From Hyphochytrium catenoides (Eukaryota > Sar > Hyphochytriomycetes > Hyphochytriales > Hyphochytriaceae): 64,000 bases of DNA. The notes under the pieces were generated by a model. It searched no databases and was not told the DNA's origin. It was given only the letters and a program-made list of their open reading frames with translations. How positions within the stretch are numbered: the first letter of the stretch is position 1; every line of letters starts with the position of its first letter. The stretch is from NCBI GenBank assembly GCA_900088475.1, contig FLMG01004277.1, forward strand, positions 39,211 to 103,210, given 5' to 3'. The position numbers and the translations under genes are program-made. This document shows positions 47,901-57,766 of this stretch, piece after piece.

Positions 47901-50206
47901 TCGGCGTCATGCATGTCTGTCTCTTTGCTTAACGGTTAAAGCCCGGGGTCCATACCCTACCGCAGAATTTCTAGCTTGGCAGATGTAACTCCTCTTCTGA
48001 CGTTTTGCTCTCTTATGCACTCTATCATGTCACTCGTAGACAAGAGTTTGCAGTGGCGCGATCGAAGTTTACGCTCGTTGATACTTTTTGGACTGCTATT
48101 AAGGGAACCTGTCGTGCTCTACTACCTCGCGTACATCTGTCTATCTATCTTAGGACAGAGGATCAGCCCAGTCTTCTTCGCCTATCACTTACTGGACATT
48201 GTCTTCCAGTTTCCTGTAAGGGCGTGGGCTAGCTATCCTTTTCCTGTTGTCTTCCCTTCTTTCTCTCCTTCTCTGCAAATGGCTCTTCTATCGTCTCTTC
48301 CTCAGTGCTTTCCTGAACGGCAATCAGTTCTTATTGGAAACATTGGTCAGCAGCTGTCCACCCCGGATAGAGCCATCGATAGCTCATTCACCTATAAAGT
48401 GTGCTCGCGCCCACCTGTTGCTTAACTGGCTTGCCCTTATCGCTCAAACTAATCACTCTTCTCAATTTTCCTCAGATCCTACGCAACGTCATCCGAGCAT
48501 TCACCACTCCATGGAAGACCCTTGCGGTCACGGGCATTCTCTATCTCATCATCTCCTACATCTTCACTCTCTTCGGCTTTCTATTTTTCCGCGCCGACTA
48601 CACGCGCGACCAAGATAGGGCAAACGACCCAAGCTTCTGGCGCTGTCAGACGCTCTCGGAATGTTTCTTTATTACCATCGATCAGGGACTCAAGAATGAC
48701 GGTGAGAGGCAATAATTTGACTCGGGAAAATAGAGATATCAACCGTCGAGAGAGTGAGGATGAAGGCATTGCTACAGGCTCTCTCAAAGATTGCTCTGTC
48801 TATCCTTTGCCGTCCTACGTTGATTGTGCGCAGCTCTTTCTGCTGTCTGGCTTTGAGTGGCAATGACTCTCATCGTAGCCTTAATAATCGTCCTCTCCTC
48901 TTACCCCAGGTGGTATCGGCTCATTTCTGGAGTCCCATGAGCCTACGTCCCTCTACTACTATTATCGCGTCTTTTTTGATAATGCGTACAACTTAGTCCT
49001 GATAGTTATCCTGTTGAACATTGTGCTGGGTATCATCATCGACACATTTGCAGGTAAGCAGTAAGCCCGAGACACAAAAAAGATTGAATCGTTAGAGCGG
49101 GAGCGGGAAGAGAAAGAGAGATGGAAGAGGAATGAAAAGAACCTGAGCTTCAGCTAAAGAGTGAGATAAGAGAAAGAGAGAATAGGAGGAGCCAGGACAG
49201 GAGACGGCGGTTGGAAACGTTGACCTCAGCATTGCTTTTCCATGCCAGAGCTGCGACAAGAACATAAAGAGAAAGAGGATGACATCCAGAATTCCTGCTT
49301 CATCTGCTCGATTGGTCGCTATCAGTTCGAACGGATGAGCCCCGGAGGTACATAGAGACAAAGAGATATATATTGTCTACTCCTCTTATCTCTCTCCCTC
49401 TATCTTCCCTGTCCCTTTCAGTTCAAAATTCTCAGCTTCGTTGTCTCTAAAAAGCTATTCCGTTCACATATTTCTCTAACCTTCTCTGCCCGCACTTAAA
49501 CATGTCACAGCCTTCCGCACACACCGCCTGAAGGAGCACCACGTCTTCTCCTATGTATGCCTGTTTGCACACATTGTGTTTAAGGACCTGGTTGACTACT
49601 CGGGGCTCGAAAAGTTCCTTGCCATCAAGATGGCGCTGGGCGATGTATCTTTTTTCCCTGTGAGGAGAGCGGCAGTGCTGGAAAACTTTGACTCTTCGGT
49701 GAGCGGAAGGATACGCCTTTCCCTCTCTTCTTGGACCTGAAGTGTGGCCCTAACTGATTGCGCGTTCTTCTATAGACCGGGAAGTCGTCCCTCCATACTT
49801 CAGACTACGAAGCTACTGCGCCGGCAACAGGAGATAAGGAGGGGAAAAAGACCGCCGATGAATTTCAAGACATTCGAGCGTCGCTAGCCAGCATCACTAC
49901 GGCTATAGAAGGATTGAACAAGTGCGATATGCCCCTTCCTCTTTCATGCTTGATGTGGTCTCTCTGTCATCACTCTTTCTGCTTGCCCCTTTCATGAAGC
50001 TTGGTTTGGCATCTAGGCTCCACAGAAACAACCCTCTCTGCCACCGTGGCCATTTCTTGAGCATCAGTTCATCCGAATATCTTCGTTCGCTTGCTCAGCA
50101 CTTCTAACCAGTCTCTTCTAGAACTAAGGCCACACTCTTGAGAGAGCAAGCTCTTCTGGCACGCCACCAGCACCAGATATTGGAACTGCTGAGCAAAAAG
50201 AAGTGA
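32917..50206 (+). CDS. Inositol 1,4,5-trisphosphate receptor, ER calcium-release channel
   Basis: One very long gene of more than 35 exons. The N-terminal suppressor domain starts at 32917 (KYGMVICLFNEDIGGFLSSE, then YGAYIQLRHVKTNRYISVNA). MIR repeats follow (CRLRHLCTGKYLSMKL near 34900; KMIPVSQEEM near 35945), then RIH armadillo segments (ESIRQRQRLFRFQQYIELL, 36395-36480; DDHKNQLLASRCVFPAFLHL; RILPRSTIFENLRDQRLPLT), a long helical regulatory region with RIH-associated features (39-46 kb) and the channel domain (47.1-49.0 kb). The C-terminus has the CFIC...HRLKEH zinc-binding linker (49275-49530) and a coiled coil ending ELLSKKK, TGA at 50204-50206. IP3R forms tetramers in the ER membrane that release calcium when IP3 binds. 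The filter region reads NDGGIGS. Among IP3-contact residues, the R..(K/R)..R cluster is kept but the YRK triad reads DHK. Exact joining of many middle exons (39.7-41.2 kb, 43-45 kb) is uncertain. Confidence 0.93.
47100..49055 (+). other. IP3R transmembrane and pore module
   Basis: Hydrophobic exons encode S1 (KFLAFVLAVVINLLVFFFY), S2 (VVASVLVVLSFMVNEAPP), later helices (EPVVLYYLAYICLSILGQ; YHLLDIVFQFP), S5 (TGILYLIISYIFTLFGFLFF), the pore loop across the intron at 48702-48909 (ITIDQGLKND|GGIGSFLE) and S6 (VLIVILLNIVLGIIIDTFA). The S6 gate segment matches the vertebrate LNLIFGVIIDTFADLR pattern. Confidence 0.9.
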
Positions 50207-50576
50207 AGACCAAGTAAAATATGGCTTTTACTCCCGACAAAGCTTGCATTAAACGGGCGGGCTATATGATTGATCCCATGATCCCATTAGCTGACTGCCA
50301 ATCGTGAGCCCACAGTAACTCAATCATGAACTGATTTACTATCATCAGCAATGTAAAAGGTAACGCAATGACCTCTAGAGCAGCAGATGTTGCCCTTCCT
50401 AGCACATGAACTCTCAAAGGAGGGCAAACCAAAAAGAAAGCAGCACTATAACTTAGAGGAGTAGGCATTTTTGAATGGTGATAGCTCAGGCCAAACGCAG
50501 CAGCAGGGACAAAGGAGGGAGAGAGGCCTGTTTACCTAGGAGGTGTAAAGAGACCTCAATACTATTGCTAGTGAGG
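50207..50576. other. Intergenic region between convergent genes
   Basis: This holds the 3' flanks of the IP3 receptor and TTLL12-like genes. No coding signal or repeat of note was seen. Confidence 0.6.
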
Positions 50577-53500
50577 TTAAAGCTGCACAAAGTTGTCACC
50601 ATAGTCCTCAAGGTATAACCCACACAGCATCTCATCCCAAAAGGTAGGCAGAGCTTTCACTGCAAGGTCACAATCAGGGGCCCACTGAACTTCTAGGACA
50701 GTAGGAGAATATCTCTCTCTCCCACTACCTTTCCGTAAGAGGATGTCAACCCCAAACATTCCCCTTGCTGGACAAATATTCGGTTCTTGGAGAGACCAGC
50801 CTACCATTGAAGCTCTTTAGAACACATTCTAACGTGAGATGAAGGAAAGCAGGAAAGAGAGATGAAGAGTGTAAGGGCAAGACTTTCCGGGCCTCTTACC
50901 ACCATTGAGATGTAGCTTCTTTCCTGAAGGATGTGGAGGTTGAAGTTCTATCGTTAGAGGGACAGCTAAGAAGACGCTCTTTATCACTTTATCAATCAAA
51001 GGCTGCACATCGCTTTCCCTGTGGACACGGCAGAACGTGTAAGAGGGGTTTAGGCATCAGGGAGCAGAGAGAGAGCGACAGCAACGGGAGCCTAGCTAAC
51101 GATAAGAGCACATGAAACGCGTAGGAAAATTTCGGCAAGAGGTCATAGACGTCTCTCGCAACCTCGTTACGCGATTTAGAGTCAGAAGGAAGGGAGAGCA
51201 TCACACGTTTCTCATTGAGCGCAAAAAGATGGAATCGGAGCCTGAGAAAGAGGAGACAATCGGAGCCTGAGAAAGAGGAGACAATCAGGGGGTCGAAGTC
51301 CTCAGAATAATAGGGCCTCGCACCAGGATGTCCCTGGATTATCTCCTTCAAAGACTCGGATAAACTCATCCATCAACGGATCTTCCCTTGTCCCTTCTCC
51401 CCGAATCTCCTTTAGCCCTTGCTCGTCCAGATAATTCATCACGGTAAAGTGAGTCTGATAACACTCCAGGTCACTGCGAATGAGCAAAGCGAACGCTTAA
51501 GCATAAGGAAAGAATAGCTCTTGGGCCCGCATCTATGTGTGTGTCTCCGCCTCCTAATTCTGAGGTTTATCCGCATCAATCTACCTGGTAGTGTAAGCTT
51601 GGTTGGCGGCCCTGATGTTAAACAATCGATGGCGATAAACTTTTACTGGCTGAAGGGAGTGCACCTGTCCAAAGGAGTGAGTGAGGTTTAGCCGGGGGTA
51701 CAAGGAACTTCACCTCATAATCGGGTTAGACAAAGGAGATAGAAGTTCCTCTGTTAACCGAGATAAAGACGGAAACCCTCTACTCCTCCTTCTTTCTCTT
51801 TTTCCCGAGCTTACCGCTATGTAATAACGTAAGTCAAACTTTCTCCCTTCGTAAAGTGCAGGCTGGGTGATATACCGACAAGCTAGGCGGGGACACGTTT
51901 CCAAGTGACGAAGGATGCAGGAGAGCGATGACGTAACTGGGTAATCTATTGACTGCTGCCCTCTAAAGCGCTTGAGAATCCAGATATTTTCCTCGCCGGG
52001 TTTAGTCTCTGACCTCCGACCTTCGCTCTCTCCCTCGGAAGGGAAACCGAAGTAATCTATGAGGAATGCAACCAGCTGGGAGTGTTGGCTAAGGTTATAA
52101 GAAGGTGGAAGCCAGTCGCCTAAGTGTAGGAACATCTGAGCGATCTCCCTCTGCTCCTCCTCTGACAGGCCGAGTTGAGGAGGGAAGAGCGACGACGACA
52201 AAGGTCCCTGCCTTTGGACTTCTCTCTTTGCCGTCTGTAAGGTCGCGGCAAGATGCTCCTTAGATACAAGCATCCCATCCCAAGAGAACTGGTTCAAAAT
52301 TTTGCCATTCTTATCTTCTTCCTGATCCTGGCCAAACGTGTGATTGATGAGAAAGAGGATGTCAGCCTCCGCTGCGCTCTCTACCCAGTGGAAGCGGGGC
52401 GACGAGAGAACTAAGCTATTAATATGCCGATGATCATCGCAATACAGCTTGAGTGTAATACTGCCTGCATTAGAGAATATGGGAAATACGGCGTGGAAGG
52501 GCGTCAACGAAACGAAGTGGGTATATATATATGTATATATATACACTGATGCGTAGAAGCGCATGAGGAAGTAAAGGATGACAGAGAGAAAGACGACCGT
52601 ACGGTAGCGTGGAGAAGGACCATTCGTCTGGATATCATGGAGGCAGGAAGATTGTTGAGAAGACGAGGCTGAAACTATAGGAAAGTGCATGAAGACTGAT
52701 CCCAATGCACGGCCCGAGGGCTCAACCTTGCTTAGCCGATTCCAGGCGCCGGAGAGCTTCGGACCATCCCTCTAAAGTGTCCGCATTCCCCGAAGGATGT
52801 CCTGTCAGAGGCTGTCCTACATAGTCATCCGCGTGCTGAGGCAGAGGATGTGATCAGGCTTAACAGATAACCGAAGTGCACGCTACGAAGTGAGAGGCCG
52901 AGAAAGGAGATGAAATGCTTGCGTGGCTCCTACTTGCGAGCGCTTCTCGGTTTACCTGGATTCTAAGGGATATTTCTTGAAGGTGGTGATACGCATGCGT
53001 CCTGTTGACATCATCTTTGGACATGAAGCCTAACATTCTCAGCTCTCTCCTTGGGCCAACCTCCACCGAAGGAAGATAGTCTCGTGTCACCTCTTCTCCC
53101 TCAGCAATGTCCTTCACCGGCCAGAGGAGAGAAAGAGTGAAGGGACGGACATTCTCGCCCTCTTCCGGGAAGATGAGAAGAGGATAGCAGACGCAGTTTG
53201 GCTCCCAGGAATGTGACACAGCTGTGCCTACTTCGTCCATGAGGTACCACTTAGGATAGTCCTCTCCGGGCACTAGATAGCAGTTAAGATGCGGCCACAT
53301 TCTTTCCCACACCCTGTCCACCAAAGTCTGAGGATCTTCTTCTCCTTCGCTCTCCTTTCCTTCCTTTCTAGCCTCAGATCCTAGCATGCAGTCTTTGCCA
53401 TACCACGATAGGAGGCCGAGAAAAAGTTAGAGCCGTGGTTGATTAGCGAACAGGTCAAGAGAACAAGAAGAAGAGAGAGAGAGAGAGAGAGCTGGTTGTC

Positions 53501-54760
53501 AGAGATAGAGTCAGGAAGAGAGTGGGAACCAGGCCATAACTCGCCGATGTAAGAACCAATAAGGAGAAGCTGCCTCCGGTAGAGGCGCAGCAGATCCTTT
53601 CAAAGAAAGAGAGAGGAGCAAGCGCTGCCATCAGGCATAACCACCAAGAGCTGCGAGAAGTTCAAAGGCAGCTGAAGGACATGCTGCAGCAACGTGAGAG
53701 CAGGTAGAAGCAATGGAAACGCGCTCCATCGCCCTTCATAGAGAGGAGAGAGAGAGGGAGGAAGAAAGAGAGAGAAGTGAAGAGAGAGAGGACACAAAGG
53801 AAGCTTTCGTGGAGTGAGGATCTACCTATTCGCTCTGCTAATCCTTCGATCTCTCTCAGATGACGCCGGGATTGGGGAAAGGTGGTTGTCCTGGTCAGAA
53901 AACAAGTGAGACGACAATTGACTAATATATGGAGACATTAGACCCAGAAAAGAGAAAGAGCTGGAAGAAGGGAGAGAAAGAAAGAAAAGCTGGCAGGCGA
54001 GGAGACAGAGAAGGGCGGGCGGGTAGGTGGAGAGAGAGAGGGAAAGAGAGAGAGATTGAGAGTGTTCGAGGGAGGAGATAGGTGTGCAGCGAGAGAATGC
54101 AACGATATAGTTATAGAAAGGTGTAATAGCAGAAGTTATGAGGAAACAAGCTAAGAAGGATAGCAAAGGAAAGAGAAGAGAGAGTGCAAAAGAAGAAAGA
54201 GAGAGACAGAGAGAGACAGCAGCGGGGGTGTTATAGCAGGAGAGAGAGAGTAGTATGACTGACCACATGTGATCAATGAGGAAGGCGTCACCGTGTGCCT
54301 TTATGTCTTCTTTGGCGAGGAGAGAGTACTTTCGAGAGGGAGGGACGAATCTTTCTTCGTCAGACAACTCTACTTCCTGCTCCTCCTGCTTTTCCTCTTC
54401 CTTCTCGTCACTCTCCATGTCTTTCTCGTCCTTGTCACTCTCTTCCTCCTCTTCCTCGTCGCTCTCTAGCTCCTTAAAGACAAAGGAAGCCCCTGCGTCA
54501 AAGATTTGGCTCAAGATCTTCATACAGACCAGTCCATGCAGAGCCTGAGGCAGTCCGATGGCTTGGAACTGAGCAAAATGACGGGCATAGAAGGCATTAA
54601 GGCGCTCTTGTTGCTGTCTTCTCCTTCTCTCTCTCTCTTCCTCCTCTTGCTGTGCTGAGGGAGGAGGAGGTGGAGGAGGAGGAAGGGGAGGTTCTGTGCT
54701 CTCTGCTTCGCCTCTTAACGAGCCTGCTGAGGGAGGATGGTACTTGTCATCCGGCGGCAT
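50577..54760 (-). CDS. Tubulin--tyrosine ligase-like protein 12 (TTLL12) homologue
   Basis: Start ATG at 54760 (MPPDDKYHPPSAGSLRG), then a poly-Pro run and a helical N-terminus (LNAFYARHFAQFQAIGLP, IFDAGASFVFKELES) with an acidic insert and FLIDHMW, matching human TTLL12. The exon 53387-52960 carries the SET-like part (WYLMDEVGTAVSH, LLWPVKDIAEGEEVTRDY). The TTL/ATP-grasp part follows: LYCDDHRHINSLVLSSPRFH, WILKRFRGQQSIDYPVTSSL, RYITQPALYEGRKFDLRYYI, HFTVMNYLDEQG, FEGDNPGTSW|ESDVQPLID, and finally PTVLEVQWAPDCDLAVKALP, stop at 50577. The EVN of the TTL signature reads EVQ (codon at 50687-50685). TTLL12 is regarded as lacking ligase activity and as acting in tubulin and histone modification and mitosis. 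The exon after FLIDHMW (about 53720-53600) is not firmly placed. Confidence 0.9.
51233..51286. repeat. 25-nt direct tandem duplication inside a TTLL12 intron
   Basis: Two perfect 25-nt copies start at 51233 and 51258 (each beginning AATCGGAGCCTGAG), followed by a 4-nt partial third. On the gene's strand each copy contains a pyrimidine tract and an AG (CTCCTCTTTCTCAG|GCTCC), so a cryptic 3' splice site has been doubled. The interval lies in the intron between GTSW and ESDVQ. Confidence 0.85.
52525..52550. repeat. Short TA microsatellite
   Basis: Alternating TATATA/TGTATATA of about 25 nt, within an intron of the TTLL12-like gene. Confidence 0.8.
53470..54265. repeat. Purine-rich GA tracts in TTLL12 introns
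   Basis: Repeated GAGA and GAAAGA blocks at about 53470-53490, 53740-53800 and 53960-54260 on the plus strand, which is CT-rich on the gene strand. They interrupt the intron that separates the FLIDHMW exon from the next coding exon. Confidence 0.75.
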
Positions 54761-55124
54761 TTTCTGAGAGGAAGACGCGCACCAGGAAAGTCCCTGCAAT
54801 GCAGCTGTGAACCAAGAGAGAGCGAAGTGAGAGTGAGCGAGAGCGAGAGAGAGAGTTCGAAGCTCAATCTCGGGAGAGAGCTAACTCTGGAAGGGGAAGA
54901 AGTGCTGCCGTCACACGCCGGCAGCTATGGCCTACGGGGGTTACGAGGGATAGAGAGAGAGAAAGAGAAGAAAGGAAAGACAGAACAGACGACTTGTTGC
55001 AGAGATGAGAGAGACAAAGATTTGCTGAAGGCTTTCGCTGCGGAATGAGGAGCAGAGAGACCTCAGGCAGAAAGAGAGAGGGTGGCAAACAGGAAAACGA
55101 GAGAGAGAGAGAAAAGGAGTGAGA

Positions 55125-55178
<54 letters not shown>

Positions 55179-55456
55179 CCAAGTAGTATGCCTCTTCCCC
55201 AAGCCCTCTCTTCTAAAGGATGTGGGGCAGCAATCAGAATCGGTTCCTAAAGGAGTGGTGGCGTGATGAGGAAGGCGGAATATGTTGAGGTCTTGCTTGC
55301 AAAATAGGCGCTATTAGAGTCCATAAGGGAGCTTCTGAGGCGGAGTAATATCAGGAACACAGGATATGGTTGAGAGGACAAGGGAAACGAGTAATGCGCA
55401 GAGGAGAGACAGAGAGAGAGGGATGAGAATGCGAGAGAAAGAGAGGAAGAAGAGAA

Positions 55457-55497
<41 letters not shown>

Positions 55498-55677
55498 AAG
55501 AGGGCGAGAGAGACATTCCAAGAGTGAAGAGACAGCAGAAAGCTAAACTGCTTCCTGACAGATGCGTGGAAGCTGAGAAAGCAACCAAGGAGAAGAGGGA
55601 AACAGAAACGAAGAGAGAGTGATCACTGGTCCATCGCTTCTCAAAGCACATTCCCCTTTATTCACTGAGATAACACG
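54761..55677. promoter_or_regulatory. Divergent intergenic region rich in GA microsatellites
   Basis: The space between the TTLL12-like and methyltransferase genes contains (GA)n tracts, the longest near 55130-55171 and 55455-55500. ORFs reading Ser-Leu or Arg-Glu repeats here are repeat artefacts. Promoters for both genes must lie here or in the repeats themselves. Confidence 0.7.
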
Positions 55678-57484
55678 ATGAGCCTTCCTGCCGCTCTCAG
55701 CACACGAGGCGGCCTTCTCTCTCTCTCTGCAGCTACAGCCGTCGTCGGCGCTGCGGCGGGCTATCTGGCCCGAGGGAGAAGATGGAGCAGCTCCAAGAGC
55801 AGCGCTGAGAATGTCCGCAGTACGACGGCCTCTGGGTCCGTTGTCTATGAGTCAGGGAGAGCGGTTGAAGAATATCTTCAGTTCCACTTTGGTGAGGAGA
55901 AGTGGCGTGGCAGGCAGAGAAAGCAAGTAAACGTGACTCTTCATCCACTATAAAGAGAGACAGAAGGGGAGCGAGGATGGGAAGAGACAAAGAGTGAGCT
56001 CGATCATCCTTCTCCCTTGCGCCAGAGAGTGAGAGAGACAGACAGAGAAAAAGAGGCAGAAAGGAGAGCGAGAGAGAGAGAGAGAACGAGGGAGAAATAG
56101 AGACAGAGAAAGGGAGAGCGGCTAGAGAGAGAAAGCGAGCAGTGAGCCATGTTGAAGGTTTTCGGAAGACAGTCCCATGCCCTGACAGTACAAGTGTCGT
56201 GAAGGCCAGGAGAGAGCTTCCTAACGTTCTAGTCCCTAGGCACTCCCCAAGAGATCTTTCCCTTCGGAGCTGCGCCACAAGAAGCGTTGCACTTTCTAGA
56301 TCGCTGCGTGGCGGAGTGTGAGGCGGGCCTGAGCTCTGAGAGGCGGCGGAGAGCACTGGATGTTGGATGTGCAGTTGGAGGAGCAACTTTCCGCCTTACC
56401 AGAAGCTTCGAAGAGGTTGGACGTGCCCCTATGTTCACCCAAACGCCCTCTCATTTCTCTCTCTCTCTCTTTTCTCTCGTCTCACTATCTCTCTGTCTCT
56501 GTCTCCCACCCTCTCTCTCTCTCTCTCCTTCCCTCTCCACCTTCTTTCTCCCTCTTTCTCTCTTCCATTAGTCTCCTCGTCCCCCTAGTTTCGCTTTCCT
56601 CTGTGTCTCTCTCTGATTCTTCACTTCGGTTCTCTCTCTCTCTCTCTCCCGTGGGCAGTATCTCTGCCCATCAGCATCCCATCTCACACAGACATCCTGA
56701 CTCTCCCTCTCTTTCATTTGCCTGGTCTAACCTCTACCATGACAGGTGGTAGGGCTAGATTTCTCTCAGGCCTTCGTTGATGCTGCTGACTCAATGAGGC
56801 GGGAAGGCGCTCTCCCGTACCGCTCCACCATCATAGGAGACGTTCGACAGCCGCGAACGGCAAAGCTGCCATCTGGAGCGAACCCTGACCGCGCTCATTT
56901 TGAACAAGGAGACGCGTGCAACATTAGAGAAGACATAGGTGGGAAGATCGAGACAGCTGAGCTCTTCCTTGTTCCTTTGATTTTATCATCTGCTTTCTCT
57001 ATGAGATACCGTCAATGGTAAGGCAGAGTGCGAAGCAAAGATGCTGAGACATCCTTCGTTCGCTATTGCCATATTCTGACTCTGCTCCGGAGAGACCCGA
57101 CGGCCTGCTGTTTGCACTGAAGGTTGTGCCTTCTCTCTTTGTCCAGGGACTTTTGATGCGGTGCTGGCGTCCAACCTTCTCTGCCGTTTGCCGAAGCCTA
57201 AGAGCTTCTTGCGGCGATTACCCTCACTGGTACGCCCAGGCGGCGTCCTCGTGCTAGTTAGCCCCTATTCCTGGCTGGAAGAGTACACGCCAAAGCAAGA
57301 ATGGCTGGGTGGATATGAAGAAGAAGGGGAAGTGAAAGAGAGCTTTGCGAACGTGAGCTCTCTCCTGGCGGAGGCCTTCGTGCTTGAAAAGAGAGAGGAT
57401 CTTCCCTTTCTGATACGAGAGCACGAGAGAAAGTATCAATATGGGGTTTCGGACTGCAGTGTATGGCGGAGGAATGAAGAGTAA
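55678..57484 (+). CDS. Ovothiol-type 4-mercaptohistidine N1-methyltransferase-like protein (306 aa)
   Basis: Four exons (55678-55891, 56240-56415, 56746-56938, 57147-57484) total 921 nt in frame. A hydrophobic N-terminus (LLSLSAATAVVGAAAGYLAR) suggests a membrane anchor or targeting peptide. The rest matches the C-terminal methyltransferase part of OvoA: VEEYLQFHFG, RALDVGCAVGGATFRL (SAM motif I), VVGLDFSQAFVDAA, HFEQGDACN, FDAVLASNLLCRLPKP, GGVLVLVSPYSWLEEYTP and a final KYQYGVSDCSVWRR. In ovothiol synthesis this activity methylates the imidazole N of 4-mercaptohistidine. The OvoA sulfoxide synthase portion (DinB/FGE-like) is not fused and not found in this window. Large introns are filled with GA or CT repeats. 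Confidence 0.85.
55970..56135. repeat. GA-rich microsatellite in methyltransferase intron 1
   Basis: Plus-strand purine tract with (GA)n at about 56071-56085 and several GACA units. Together with the CT tract of intron 2 it flanks exon 2 with complementary repeats. Confidence 0.8.
56455..56660. repeat. CT-rich microsatellite in methyltransferase intron 2
   Basis: Plus-strand pyrimidine tract, (CT)n interrupted by short spacers, from 56457 to about 56650. Opposite strand polarity to the GA tracts upstream. Confidence 0.85.
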
Positions 57485-57766
57485 TTTCCCAGCACGCCGG
57501 ACCTCAAATCGGCCAATGTTTAGCACAAGCGGACCAATTGCTCGCCGTGACGGTCTCTCTTACGTTCGTTCTTCTCTAGGTGTTCTCAGAATGGTGAGCT
57601 ACACCTCATCGGTCTAGAGCATCTCTCTATAAGGACAACATGACGTGCTGAAAACATAAAGCGGACTAAAGTTCAAAGAGAGAGTTTAAGGGAACGAGAG
57701 AGGGTACTGCTAAGTAAAAAGGAAGAGTGACGGCTGGATAATGCTGACAACCCTATTTTATCTCCT

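Noticed and set aside
51120..51250. Extra TTLL12 exon reading LRFHLFALNEKRVMLSLP
   Set aside because: Joining 51340 to 51028 directly gives FEGDNPGTSW|ESDVQPLID, which matches TTLL12 without any insertion.
54864..55651. Several Ser-Leu-rich ORFs with signal-peptide-like appearance
   Set aside because: They are CT repeats read on the minus strand; hydrophobicity comes from the Ser-Leu repeat only.
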